The notes under the pieces were generated by a model. That model was not told the DNA's origin, made no database searches, and saw only the letters and a program-made list of their open reading frames with translations. The translations under genes and the position numbers were made by a program. Shown here piece after piece: positions 1 through 9,610 of a DNA stretch of 64,000 nt. Source of the DNA: Acidicapsa acidisoli. GTDB taxonomy: Bacteria > Acidobacteriota > Terriglobia > Terriglobales > Acidobacteriaceae. Numbering within the stretch: the stretch's first letter is position 1; each line of letters starts with the position of its first letter. Location of the stretch: positions 620,001 through 684,000 of the forward strand of contig NZ_JAGSYI010000003.1 in NCBI RefSeq assembly GCF_025685625.1. Reading direction: 5' to 3'.

Positions 1-1368
1 CTTTGGAACGATGCTCTGAATTCAATTCAGATTGAAGGCGCTTCTGACGTGGACCAGAGAATCTTTACGACTGCTCTTTACCATGTGATGATCGACCCGC
101 GTGATATCTCTGATCTGAGTGGAGAGTATGTCGCTGCCGACAGTACAGTTCACAAGAGTGTCGGTTACACGCCAAGGACGATCTTTAGCGGTTGGGATGT
201 CTTTCGAGGGGCATTTCCCCTTCTGACACTGACGAACGCGACCCTCATCAACGATGAGATTAATTCCCTCATTGCTTTGGCCGAAACGAGCGGCAAGGGC
301 TATCTCGAACGATGGGAGATCATGAATGCATACAGTGGCTGTATGGACGGCGATCCCGCTACGTCCGTAATCCTCGATGCCTATACCAAAGGCATTCGTG
401 GTTTTGATATCGAAAAAGCATATGCCTTTTGCCGACAAACCGCAGCCGGAGAAGATGGATCCACGAACCGCCTCCACAACAGCTTCTACATGAAGCACGG
501 CTACGTTCCCGACCAAGTATCGTGGACTCTCGACAATTACTACTACGATTGGTGCGTCTCGAAGCTGGCAACGGCTCTCGGGAAAACAGAGGACGCCAAG
601 GTGTTCGGTCAACGGTCAACACAGTTCAAATCCATCTATGATCCGCAGGTCGACAGTATGCGGGCGAAAGCTGCGAACGGTGACTGGATTCCATGGAAAG
701 GAAAGACCGAATTCGGACAAGGGTGCACGGAGAGCAACCCTGGTCAGCAAACCTGGTTTGTTCCACACGATGTGCATGGGCTAATCGAACTCATGGGCGG
801 CAAAGAAGTGTTCGCCAGGAAACTGGAAGACTTTTTTGAAAAGACGCCGGATTCCTTTGGGTGGAACTCCTATTACAACCATTCGAATGAACCGGTGCAC
901 CACGTACCCTACCTATTCGTATATGCCGGAAAACCATGGCTTACCCAGAAGTGGGTACGGCGAATTCTCGCAAACGCCTATCACGATGACGTCAATGGCA
1001 TCTGCGGCAACGACGATGTGGGACAGATGTCGGCTTGGTACGTTCTGGGCGCACTCGGCTTTTACCCCGTATGCCCAGGCGATGGTATCTACGTCCTCAG
1101 TAGCCCACTCTTTCCAAAGGCTACCTTGAACCTTGACAAGCACTACTACAAAGGGGCGAAGTTTACGATCATAGCTCGTAACCATTCCTCCAAAAACAGT
1201 TATATCCAAAGTGCAAGATTGAATGGGAAGCCATTAAGCCGAGCGTGGATTCGCCATAGTGAAATTGCGGCTGGTGGGCAGCTTGAGTATGTGATGTCAT
1301 CTGAGCCCAACCTGAGTTGGGGTACTTCAGACCAAGACTTGCCGCCTCCATCATCCCACTCCGCATGA
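1..1368 (+). CDS. GH92 family alpha-mannosidase, C-terminal part (5' end outside window)
   Basis: The reading frame is open to base 1, so the gene begins upstream and the GTG at 49 is internal; 455 residues are visible. Glycoside hydrolase family 92 enzymes are calcium-dependent exo-alpha-mannosidases that trim mannose from glycans, usually in the periplasm or outside the cell. The family signatures are present: a WDVFRGAFPLLTL stretch near 190-230, NEPVHHVPYLF near 886-918 (its Glu is the family's catalytic acid) and GNDDVGQMSAWYV near 1006 (its Asp residues belong to the catalytic-base region). The protein ends normally with a beta-sandwich-like tail. The fragment appears functional. Whether it carries a signal peptide cannot be seen. 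It sits beside sugar-acid genes, which fits plant or fungal polysaccharide turnover. Confidence 0.93.
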   Translation, partial: LWNDALNSIQIEGASDVDQRIFTTALYHVMIDPRDISDLSGEYVAADSTVHKSVGYTPRTIFSGWDVFRGAFPLLTLTNATLINDEINSLIALAETSGKGYLERWEIMNAYSGCMDGDPATSVILDAYTKGIRGFDIEKAYAFCRQTAAGEDGSTNRLHNSFYMKHGYVPDQVSWTLDNYYYDWCVSKLATALGKTEDAKVFGQRSTQFKSIYDPQVDSMRAKAANGDWIPWKGKTEFGQGCTESNPGQQTWFVPHDVHGLIELMGGKEVFARKLEDFFEKTPDSFGWNSYYNHSNEPVHHVPYLFVYAGKPWLTQKWVRRILANAYHDDVNGICGNDDVGQMSAWYVLGALGFYPVCPGDGIYVLSSPLFPKATLNLDKHYYKGAKFTIIARNHSSKNSYIQSARLNGKPLSRAWIRHSEIAAGGQLEYVMSSEPNLSWGTSDQDLPPPSSHSA

Positions 1369-1879
1369 ACTCCTATAACGGCGCCATGTTGCGAGTTAAA
1401 CTGACAGGTGATCGTACGCCTTACAATCAATTTCTCAATTTCACCCAGAGTCCCAGACTCGAAAGTCAGAGTTAGAGCGAAAACCCGGAGATAGAAGTCG
1501 GGATGTGATCTCCAGAGCAGAACAGTGGGCCGCAGCAGTCAGCGCCAGGATGCATCTTACTTTGTCGCTCCAGTCCTTTCGCCCAGCATTGGTTGGAGTT
1601 GTGCCGTTGGTAGTGTAGTAGATCGCCGCTCCGGAGGTTGCGCGGCAAGTTTCACGGATTGCGCGGCTGTGTAGGTGCTGCTACTGGCGATAAGGTGGTG
1701 TGGCTGCTGGATGCTGACACTCGTGCCTGGCTATGCCCTAAAGGAATTCTGGACGTCGTATCTGGATTGGTCGTGCTGACAATGATGCTGACCATGGCAC
1801 GCGGTCGGTCGGCATAGCTCTAGCCGTTGGCTCGGTCCAGAGTTGCTTGCCGTTCTGAGGATCGGTGGGTAAGTCGCCG
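1369..1879. other. Intergenic stretch without an intact gene
   Basis: About 500 bases follow the mannosidase stop codon. No frame gives a convincing protein. The right part (about 1730-1880) may be further decayed sequence belonging to the phosphatase relic that follows, since a frame around 1750 reads DVVSG, reminiscent of the DVSGKG motif of SpoIIE phosphatases. No RNA gene or terminator was recognised. Confidence 0.5.
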
Positions 1880-2065
1880 ATTTGAAACTTACAGGGACCA
1901 TCTGGCTCTGCGCATTCGTCCCGATGGCGAAGTCACACTCGCTAACTCCGGGCATCCCATCCCCCATCTCAACGGCGAACCCCTGGAAATGGAAGGCGCG
2001 TTGCCTCTGGGCATCGTCGAAGGCGCTGAGCCATCTCTGATGCACTTCCGTGTGAAGGACGGCGC
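1880..2065 (+). pseudogene. Relic of a SpoIIE/PP2C-type serine phosphatase (RsbU-like)
   Basis: A stretch of about 60 codons reads LALRIRPDGEVTLANSGHP, then LNGEPLEMEGALPLGIVEGAEPS and MHFRVKDG split over the following codons. This is the characteristic C-terminal half of SpoIIE/RsbU-type PP2C phosphatases (ALRI..DG...ANAGH...LNG...ELEGLPLG). Upstream the similarity breaks into other frames with stop codons, and downstream it is cut exactly where the oppositely oriented dehydrogenase gene begins, so the C-terminus is missing as well. No start or ribosome-binding site is present. In the intact family these enzymes act in partner-switching stress signalling; here no function is expected. Confidence 0.6.
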
Positions 2066-2935
2066 TTATTTGGCGCGCAATGGTTCGATCACGGCTGCCA
2101 TGTCCTCTTCGGCGAAACCCTTTTCGATAGCAGATTGAAAGAGACCTCTTGCGACCTCTGCCGTCTTCAAATCGACGTCACAGTTTGTTGCTTCGGCGTG
2201 GGCGTAAGCTAGGTCCTTCGTCATTAACCTGAGCAGAAAATTCACCGCATAATCGTGGTTGACCATTCGTTCTGAAATGGCGCTGAACAGAGGGCTTCCC
2301 GGTGCTCCTGATTTCAGCACGGAAAGTGCCTGCTCCCTGTTGAGCCCGCTGCGCTCAATCCAAGTCAGACCCTCTGCCAAAGACGCGACCTGGACGCCAC
2401 ACAGAAAGTTATTGATTAGCTTCATCTTGGCGCCACTCCCAACAGGACCGAGAAGAACGATCTGCTTGCTCATGGACTGCAGGACTGGTGTCGCGGCCTC
2501 AAGGGCTTTTTCACTGCCGCCCACCAGGAAAGTGAGTTGGCCAGCTTCGGCCTGCATGCGGCTACCCGTCACTGGGGCATCGAGCAATTCCGCTCCACGC
2601 TTCGCTGCAAGCCCAGCGAGTTCGGCTATCCATGCAGGACTCACGGTGCTCGACTCAATTAGAATCGCGCCGTGCGATGAGCCCTCGAGCGCTCCGTATT
2701 TGCCCGTCCATACTTCACGGGACGCGGCATCATCGGCCAACATTCCGATAACGATCGATGCCCCCTTCGCAGCTTCAGCAGGCGTCGAAGCCAATCGTGC
2801 TCCGGCACTCACGAGCGCGTGTGCCTTGGCCGCGGTGCGGTTATACACAGCTAACGAGAATCCACCTTTAAGCAGGTTCGAGGCCATACCTGCGCCCATC
2901 GTACCCAACCCGAGAATCGCTATATGATCTGCCAC
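2066..2935 (-). CDS. NAD(P)-dependent beta-hydroxyacid dehydrogenase (3-hydroxyisobutyrate/tartronate semialdehyde reductase type)
   Basis: 289 residues, the normal length for this family. The dinucleotide-binding GLGTMG lies at residues 9-14, the substrate-binding DAPVTGS at 119-125 and the catalytic lysine motif GSGAKMKLINN ends with Lys172 and Asn175/176. GTG start, preceded by a good Shine-Dalgarno (GGGAGAG, 6 bases away). Last gene of a four-gene minus-strand operon (MFS carrier, dehydratase, GguC-like protein, this gene), 26 bases after the preceding stop. In such operons enzymes of this family reduce a semialdehyde released from a sugar acid (GarR/GlxR role) or oxidise a hydroxyacid. 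The exact substrate cannot be read from sequence. Cytoplasmic. Confidence 0.88.
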   Translation of the reverse strand: MADHIAILGLGTMGAGMASNLLKGGFSLAVYNRTAAKAHALVSAGARLASTPAEAAKGASIVIGMLADDAASREVWTGKYGALEGSSHGAILIESSTVSPAWIAELAGLAAKRGAELLDAPVTGSRMQAEAGQLTFLVGGSEKALEAATPVLQSMSKQIVLLGPVGSGAKMKLINNFLCGVQVASLAEGLTWIERSGLNREQALSVLKSGAPGSPLFSAISERMVNHDYAVNFLLRLMTKDLAYAHAEATNCDVDLKTAEVARGLFQSAIEKGFAEEDMAAVIEPLRAK

Positions 2936-2961
2936 AGAATGCTCTCCCTTATGATTTCGAA

Positions 2962-3999
2962 TCAGGCAAGTGAGCTTGCCTGCACAAGTCTGTAGGTGTC
3001 TTTTGACTCCGTCCGGAGCGGGTTGCGCAATGCCCTTCCGAAGCCGTCGAAGTGAATTTCCATCCAGTCGCCATCCCGCAGCGTAATGCCGTCGCCAAAG
3101 CTCAACGAGTGTGCTCCGAAGAAATGCACATGTACGTCGCCTGGCTGGCGATGTCCTTCGAACTTGAAGTGGTGATGTTCCAGATTCGCGAGACTATGGC
3201 ACATATTTGCCTCGCCCGTTTCTATTTCCTTGGACCAGATAGTCTCTGCACCTCGCTTGATCTGCACTGAACCTTCAACTACTTCAAAATCTGCGCCAAT
3301 CACGAGTTCCGGACCAATGCTGCAAATGCGGAGCTTGGAGCCGGCGAGGTTGAGATAATTGCGCTTTTCGAATTGATGGTCGGAGAATTCATTGCCAATG
3401 GTCATCCCGATCCGATAGGGCATTCCGTTTCCGCCGATGATGTAGATCCCTGCGATTTCTGCTTCTTCGCCGCCGTCCTCCGCATAAGCTGGGACTGTCA
3501 AGGGCTCGAATGGTCCGCGCAGCATCGCGCCGTTGCCCTTATAGAACCATTCTGGCGCAATCCCGATTTCTCCTGGCGCAGGGCGTCCGCGTTCGACACC
3601 CCACTGAAACATTCGCATGCTGTCTGTTACAGCAGCAGAAGGTTTTTCAGCAATTTCCGCGTCTCTTCCGGTGTTGGCAAGATGCATGGCTTGCCGATCT
3701 TTTGCACTTCCCAGATGGGTCAGACCAGTCCCGGCGATTGTGAGCCGCGAGGGCTGCTCTGGCACATCGATGGGAGCTAGCAGGCGCCACTCGGAAGTCC
3801 CCGTGTAGACTGCGTCGTAGTCCAACGTTTCTCCCTGCGCGAGCGCAAGCGCAAGGTCGCTGAGCCTCTCGCCACTTTGCAGGCAGCTTTGCGCTAGCTG
3901 GTAGATACTTCGCACGTCATTGAGGCAGCGGAGATAAGGCTCGTCAACCATAGCAACCCTGCGTGACAAGCCGTTGTCAATCTGAACCAGGTGAACCAT
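2962..3999 (-). CDS. AraD1/GguC family protein (fumarylacetoacetate hydrolase-like)
   Basis: 345 residues. The sequence has the character of the AraD1/GguC group, proteins related to fumarylacetoacetate hydrolase that are found in pentose and sugar-acid operons: an N-terminal LVQIDNGLSRRVAMVDE segment, the central TGTSEWRLLAPIDVPEQPSR and TGLTHLGSA, and a C-terminal FFGAHSLSFGDGITLRDGD segment. ATG start with GAGGAT upstream; 14 bases after the dehydratase stop. Proposed role by family and context: handling of the 2-keto-3-deoxy acid produced by the neighbouring dehydratase (cleavage or further dehydration). No member of this exact context is known to me biochemically, so the reaction is inference. 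Confidence 0.8.
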   Translation of the reverse strand: MVHLVQIDNGLSRRVAMVDEPYLRCLNDVRSIYQLAQSCLQSGERLSDLALALAQGETLDYDAVYTGTSEWRLLAPIDVPEQPSRLTIAGTGLTHLGSAKDRQAMHLANTGRDAEIAEKPSAAVTDSMRMFQWGVERGRPAPGEIGIAPEWFYKGNGAMLRGPFEPLTVPAYAEDGGEEAEIAGIYIIGGNGMPYRIGMTIGNEFSDHQFEKRNYLNLAGSKLRICSIGPELVIGADFEVVEGSVQIKRGAETIWSKEIETGEANMCHSLANLEHHHFKFEGHRQPGDVHVHFFGAHSLSFGDGITLRDGDWMEIHFDGFGRALRNPLRTESKDTYRLVQASSLA

Positions 4000-4013
4000 G
4001 AAGTGGGTATCCT

Positions 4014-5186
4014 CTACTCGATGATTGTGAAGCGCTTCAGCGATTCTTCATTGACTGTCAGTCCGAGGCCTGGAGTATTTTCGTCGAGATCGATATAGCC
4101 ATCGGTGGGAACCGGCTCGCCATCGAAAATGTACCAGAACAATTCATTGCCCACTTCGACATCAACCTTGGGAAAGAACTCTGCCATGGGCGAATTCAGG
4201 CTTGCCATAACGACATGGTAATTATGCATCTGGCCCGCATGGGGGATCACGGGGATCTGATACGCCTCTGCTAGCGCCGCAATCTTGCGTGCCTGACTGA
4301 TGCCTCCTACTCGATTGGTGTCGAATTGAATATAGTCGAGTGCATTCGCTTCCAGCAGATCGCGAAATCCAAAGATCGTGAACTCATGCTCTCCCCCTGC
4401 GATGGGAACGCGCCGGTATGCCTTCAACTCCTTGTAGCCGCGTGTGTCATCTGGAATCACCGGCTCCTCGAGCCAGCGCAGATGGAACGGCTCAAGCAGT
4501 GGCAACATGCGTTTGGCATAGTCGAGCGTCCATCCCATGTAGGCGTCTGCCATTACATCGATGCCATCGCCCACCACTTCGCGGACGGTCTGCACCAGCG
4601 CCACGTTATGCTGCATGCCTTCCGCACCATCCACGGGCCCCCATCCAAAACGCAGCTTCATGGCCTTGTATCCCTGATCCTTATAGCGCTGCGCTTCCAG
4701 TCGCAATTCTTCAAGTGGCATGCTATAAAGACGGCTTGCATAGACCGGGATTCGCTTCTTCGTTCGTCCCCCGAGCAAGCGGTATACCGGCTGCTTCGCA
4801 GATTTACCCAGGAGATCCCACAGCGCGATGTCGACCGCACTGATCGCCGTCATGCCAACGCCTTTACGCCCGAAGGCCATTGTCCGCCGATACATCTGCT
4901 GCCACAAATATTCGATGTCCCACGGGTCCGCTCCCAGGAGCAGCGGCTTGAGATAGGTATCGATGCAGGTCTTGGTCACCAGTGGCGATAGAGCCGCATT
5001 GCCCAGGCCAACCAAGCCGGCATCCGTGAAGATTTCAACCAGTACCCACCCGTGAAATGCAAAGTTTCCCATAGACGCTTCGCGGAACATAATCAGGTCC
5101 ATCGGATTGGTGCAGAAGTGAGGAGGCAGCGGTGTTGTCTCACCTTCCCACTGAACGACACGCGTGCGCACTTCGGTGATCTTCAT
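4014..5186 (-). CDS. Mandelate racemase/muconate lactonizing enzyme family sugar-acid dehydratase (L-rhamnonate dehydratase-like)
   Basis: 390 residues, enolase superfamily. An N-terminal capping domain (1-125) precedes the barrel. Metal ligands are readable as Asp204 (MADAYMGW), Glu230 (RWLEEP) and Glu256 (AGGEHE), and the catalytic His316 sits in IPHAGQ. The FGWGPVDG segment near 170-177 recalls the L-rhamnonate dehydratase subgroup. Such enzymes abstract a proton alpha to the carboxylate and release 2-keto-3-deoxy sugar acids. The start codon overlaps the stop of the MFS gene by four bases (ATGA), so the two are translationally coupled. The substrate could equally be another 6-deoxy or pentonic acid. 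Confidence 0.87.
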   Translation of the reverse strand: MKITEVRTRVVQWEGETTPLPPHFCTNPMDLIMFREASMGNFAFHGWVLVEIFTDAGLVGLGNAALSPLVTKTCIDTYLKPLLLGADPWDIEYLWQQMYRRTMAFGRKGVGMTAISAVDIALWDLLGKSAKQPVYRLLGGRTKKRIPVYASRLYSMPLEELRLEAQRYKDQGYKAMKLRFGWGPVDGAEGMQHNVALVQTVREVVGDGIDVMADAYMGWTLDYAKRMLPLLEPFHLRWLEEPVIPDDTRGYKELKAYRRVPIAGGEHEFTIFGFRDLLEANALDYIQFDTNRVGGISQARKIAALAEAYQIPVIPHAGQMHNYHVVMASLNSPMAEFFPKVDVEVGNELFWYIFDGEPVPTDGYIDLDENTPGLGLTVNEESLKRFTIIE

Positions 5187-6484
5187 ATCGGGTTTACCTT
5201 TGTCAGGATGTCTGGGGTCTTAAGCGGTTGTATTCTGCCCCCCAGGAGCAGAATTGCCACGAAGCCGATAAGATGAAAGCTCCCTACGATGAGAAACAGC
5301 GTCTCATATCCAAATCCATGGCCGAGCAGAAATCCAGCGACTACGCCGAAGACAGCGCCCCCAATGGCTCCGCCAAATCCCACCAGCCCAGACACGGTTC
5401 CCACAGCAGAGAGAGGAAAGATATCGGCGGGTAGAGTCATGATGAGCCCTGACCACGACTGCTGGCAGAAGAATGCGATGCTGAACAACATCAGTGCCCA
5501 CCCAACCTGCACACGCGGTACCAGCATCACTATGGGCATGAAAAGCGCGCTGAGACCGAGAACAAACTTCCTTGAGAAATCCAGTGACCGGCCACGACTC
5601 AGAATTGCGCTCGACAGCCATCCGCCGAGAAAGCTGCCGATGCCTGAGGCTGCATAAGGAATCCAAGCATAGTAGCTCACCTGCTTCACGTCGAAGCCAC
5701 GAATATCGTAGAGATACTTGGGCAGCCAGAACAGATAGAAGTACCAAGCCGAGTCGCTCATGAACTTGGCGAAGACGAGCACCTGAACCCTGCGCATACC
5801 CGCAATTTCGAGGAATGACAACTCCCGCGCGACCATGCGCGCATCAAGAGTTGCGATCGAGACTTCGTTGTGCCCGCGGTAGCTGATGTACCACCACACC
5901 ACCCACGTAAGCCCCACAGCACCAGCTGCAAAGAATACCGTCCTCCATCCACTCGTTAGAAGCACTATGCCTATCAACGGAGGCGCAAGTACGGACCCCA
6001 CTGCCGTGCCGGCGTTGATGATTCCCATCGCTGTCGAACGCCGCTCCAGTGGAACCCACTCGGCTACTACCCTGGTCGCTGCAGGAAAGGCTCCGCCTTC
6101 GCCCATTCCAAGGAGGCAGCGCGCCACCAGCAGGAAGCCGAAGCTCGTCGCCAAGCCGTGGAGAGCACATGCGGCAGACCACCAAAGCATGATCAGCAGA
6201 AATCCACGCCGCGTACCTATCCCATCCAGCAAGCGACCGCCTGCCGCGTACAGCAGGGCGTAGGGGATCAGAAATGCGAACTGCAGCCATGAGAATTGCT
6301 GGTTGCTCAGCGGTATGGTTCGTTCGATTGCCGAGATGGCCACAGGCAGCGTCTGCCGGTCGAAGTAGCTGATGGCAATCGCCGCAGTCACCAACGCGAC
6401 AAAATACCACTTCACTTCCATCGGTCTGGAAAGACCAGAGCCAAGCAATTTCGTTCGATACGATTCACTCAAGAGGGTCGCCAC
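5183..6484 (-). CDS. MFS transporter, anion:cation symporter (sugar-acid uptake) type
   Basis: 433 residues with about twelve hydrophobic segments. The sequence EVKWYFVALVTAAIAISYFDRQ after residue 21 (split here as EVKWYF and ISYFDRQ for orientation) is the normal N-terminus of hexuronate/tartrate-type carriers, and GMGEGGAFPAATRVVAEW near 125-145 is the family's signature loop. The open frame allows a GTG start at 6484, but an ATG at 6421 matches family length better; neither has a strong ribosome-binding site. First gene of the sugar-acid operon, overlapping the dehydratase by four bases. The likely role is proton-coupled uptake of the operon's sugar acid across the inner membrane. A GH39 relic ends just four bases upstream, so the operon's promoter may lie within decayed sequence. 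Confidence 0.87.
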   Translation of the reverse strand: MATLLSESYRTKLLGSGLSRPMEVKWYFVALVTAAIAISYFDRQTLPVAISAIERTIPLSNQQFSWLQFAFLIPYALLYAAGGRLLDGIGTRRGFLLIMLWWSAACALHGLATSFGFLLVARCLLGMGEGGAFPAATRVVAEWVPLERRSTAMGIINAGTAVGSVLAPPLIGIVLLTSGWRTVFFAAGAVGLTWVVWWYISYRGHNEVSIATLDARMVARELSFLEIAGMRRVQVLVFAKFMSDSAWYFYLFWLPKYLYDIRGFDVKQVSYYAWIPYAASGIGSFLGGWLSSAILSRGRSLDFSRKFVLGLSALFMPIVMLVPRVQVGWALMLFSIAFFCQQSWSGLIMTLPADIFPLSAVGTVSGLVGFGGAIGGAVFGVVAGFLLGHGFGYETLFLIVGSFHLIGFVAILLLGGRIQPLKTPDILTKVNPI

Positions 6485-6488
6485 CAGG

Positions 6489-6898
6489 TCACCACGTCAA
6501 CCGCATCAGAGATGTTGCCTGCCGTGGAAAGTTCGTGCCGATCGTTACTTTGCCTTCGTGTACTTCAAGCCATTCGGGCGAATTTAGCAGCTCCAGTTGC
6601 CCTGCCTCTTTTAGCCTTGCGTACTGCTCGGTATTCGGCGATTGCGGAGAGCCCATCGCCTTCCACACGCTATACGAATTGCTGTGTGTGTCATCAATCC
6701 TATAATGCTCAAGCAGAACCTTCTTGCCTTCGGCGGGAATGCCCGCGATTGTCACTTGTACCTCTGCGCCGGCCGCGGGAAGGTCGCCATGATGGTAACC
6801 AAAAGCAGGACCGCTGCCTGCTGCTCTGCCCTGGTTGCGATGGCGTCTATGTCTGGGGTCTGTTTCACGCCTGCGTTGAGTATGTTATCGAGTGACAC
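6489..6898 (-). pseudogene. Frameshifted C-terminal relic of a GH39 beta-xylosidase
   Basis: Two overlapping frames together spell the C-terminus of a family 39 glycoside hydrolase. From 6898 one frame reads VSLDNILNAGVKQTPDIDA and IATRAEQQAAVLL; after a frameshift near 6795-6805 the other frame continues FGYHHGDLPAAGAEVQVTI and then LLEHYRIDDTHSNSY, AMGSPQSPNTEQYARL and a final LPRQ-type segment (NFPRQATSLMRLTW). These correspond to the YHDDDLP beta-sandwich and the EHYRIDD-HSNSY segment of the family. Only about 135 of roughly 500 residues remain, with a stop codon just upstream. It lies in line with, and directly upstream of, the MFS gene. Non-functional remnant of a xylan-degrading enzyme. 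Confidence 0.75.
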
Positions 6899-7098
6899 CT
6901 ACCCAGTGCTGCTTGTCGACACGTGGTTTCCAGACATGGGAACGCCAGAGGGCTACAGGCCAGGTCGACGCAGCCGGCCACTTAACCACCGAATGGAGCC
7001 GTATCGACGGAGCGGTTACCCCCGACGGCAATCACATTAACTGGGACAACCAAAGCTATTGGAGCCGTGCGAAGATCTACGAGTTCTCTAGAAACTAG
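6892..7098 (+). other. Possible decayed reading frame with protein-like composition
   Basis: In this frame the last 45 codons (from about 6964) read VDAAGHLTTEWSRIDGAV and then TPDGNHINWDNQSYWSR, which looks like real beta-rich protein and not random translation. The preceding part looks random, and no ribosome-binding site or convincing start is present. I do not recognise the family. It may be the tail of a lost secreted or carbohydrate-binding protein in the same degraded zone as the GH39 relic. The remaining bases to the tRNA (7099-7364) show only a widely spaced 9-base inverted repeat (7212-7220 and 7272-7280). Confidence 0.25.
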
Positions 7099-7364
7099 AC
7101 TCTCGCCAGCCGTCTCTCCTGCTGCATGATCACCAAGTTATCTACCTACAACACGATCTTTTCTGATATTTCGGCTTATCGTCAGTTGTGCCGAAAAAGC
7201 CCAAATGGCACTGCATTCAAGAGATGGGCTCCGGCGAACCGGATCTCAGAGATAGACAAAAGCGTAAGTTGTTGAATGCATTGCCGCACCGATAGGGCTC
7301 AAACGTATGAGCGGTTCGTGCCTTCTTCTTGGCCCAGATTTTCGAGCTATATGCTTGATTTATT

Positions 7365-7440
7365 TGGTGGAGCTGAGCGGGATCGAACCGCTGGCCTCCT
7401 CGTTGCGAACGAGGCGCTCTCCCAGCTGAGCTACAGCCCC
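7365..7440 (-). tRNA. tRNA-Ala (anticodon CGC)
   Basis: A 76-base cloverleaf on the minus strand including an encoded CCA (7365-7367). The acceptor stem GGGGCTG pairs with CAGCTCC and contains the G3:U70 wobble pair that specifies alanine. D-stem GCTC/GAGC, anticodon stem CCTCG/CGAGG around loop TTCGCAA giving anticodon CGC, and a T-arm with TTCGATC are all intact. It decodes GCG codons. Confidence 0.97.
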
Positions 7441-7582
7441 ACAAGAGAGGAACAACTCTCCGATTCTATCAAGAAGCTTCGGAAACGCAAAGCAGCCAGC
7501 CCAGTCATGCAGCTCGGCGATTTCCCTGTCACCTTTTCTGTTTCTTCTGCAGCGCCCACGGCATCGAATGCACGGAGCCAGC

Positions 7583-8149
7583 ATGGGGCACAAATTCGCA
7601 CAGACCATTTTTAGTTCCGCTGCCAAGGCACTCCAGAAGCGCTACGGCTCGCGCGCGGCTTACGAACGCATCGCGCAATCTGGCGTGAGCCACGACAGCC
7701 TTTCCGCCAATGAAATAGACTTCATCCGCGAGCGCGATTCCTTCTACATGGCCTCCGTTACGGCGGATGGATGGCCCTATATCCAGCATCGCGGCGGACC
7801 CGCAGGCTTTCTAAAAGTACTGGGCCCCAAGGCTCTGGCCTTTGCCGACTTTTCCGGCAATCGACAGTACATTTCCGCCGGCAATCTCACGGAGAATGAC
7901 CGGGTCTCACTCTTCCTAATGGACTACCCGCACCGGACCCGGCTCAAGATCCTTGGCCACGCTCATCTGATTGAGCCAGGCTCCGAACCCGAGCTCGACC
8001 AGTTGGTCGCCGAGCCCGATTACGATGCAGAAGTCGAGCGGATTTTCCGCATCGAACTAATTGCCTACGACTGGAACTGCCCCCAGCACATAACGCCTAG
8101 ATTCACCCTCGAAGAGATTGCCTTGGCCATGCCGAAATCTTCGCGCTGA
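7583..8149 (+). CDS. Pyridoxamine 5'-phosphate oxidase-family (FMN-binding split barrel) protein
   Basis: 188 residues from the ATG at 7583, which has GGAG seven bases upstream; an in-frame ATG at 7568 gives five more residues. The barrel signature runs through IDFIRERDSFYMASVTADG, WPYIQHRGGPAGFLKVLG, FADFSGNRQYISAGNLTEN and DRVSLFLMDYPHRTRLKI, as in the PPOX-class proteins that bind FMN, F420 or haem. The C-terminus carries AYDWNCPQHITPRF, a feature common in this subgroup. Probable cytoplasmic flavin-dependent oxidoreductase. Substrate unknown; it should not be called the vitamin B6 enzyme PdxH. Stands alone, convergent with rho. Confidence 0.82.
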   Translation: MGHKFAQTIFSSAAKALQKRYGSRAAYERIAQSGVSHDSLSANEIDFIRERDSFYMASVTADGWPYIQHRGGPAGFLKVLGPKALAFADFSGNRQYISAGNLTENDRVSLFLMDYPHRTRLKILGHAHLIEPGSEPELDQLVAEPDYDAEVERIFRIELIAYDWNCPQHITPRFTLEEIALAMPKSSR

Positions 8150-8194
8150 ACTCGTCCTTGCGCCGCACGGTCACGCCCCATCCGCAAACAAGAA

Positions 8195-8223
8195 GAGCCG
8201 GAGAAGCATCGCTCCTCCGGCTC
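8195..8223 (-). terminator. Intrinsic terminator-like hairpin downstream of rho
   Basis: A 9-base-pair stem (GAGCCGGAG at 8195-8203 with CTCCGGCTC at 8215-8223) with an 11-base loop lies between the convergent PPOX-family and rho genes. Read on the minus strand it is followed by TTCTTGTTTG, a moderately T-rich run, so it most plausibly ends the rho transcript. Confidence 0.65.
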
Positions 8224-8246
8224 CCCGGGTCTTTCTGGGCCTTGCC

Positions 8247-9497
<1,251 letters not shown>

Positions 9498-9610
9498 GGA
9501 TTCCTGCTAGGACACCTACGCATAGGCGGATCGAAGGGGGAGTTGGACTGGAGGGTGCTCCGGAGTAAAACCAGGCGGGTTTGGTGGTGCAGGTGGTGCA
9601 GGCCGCGCGC

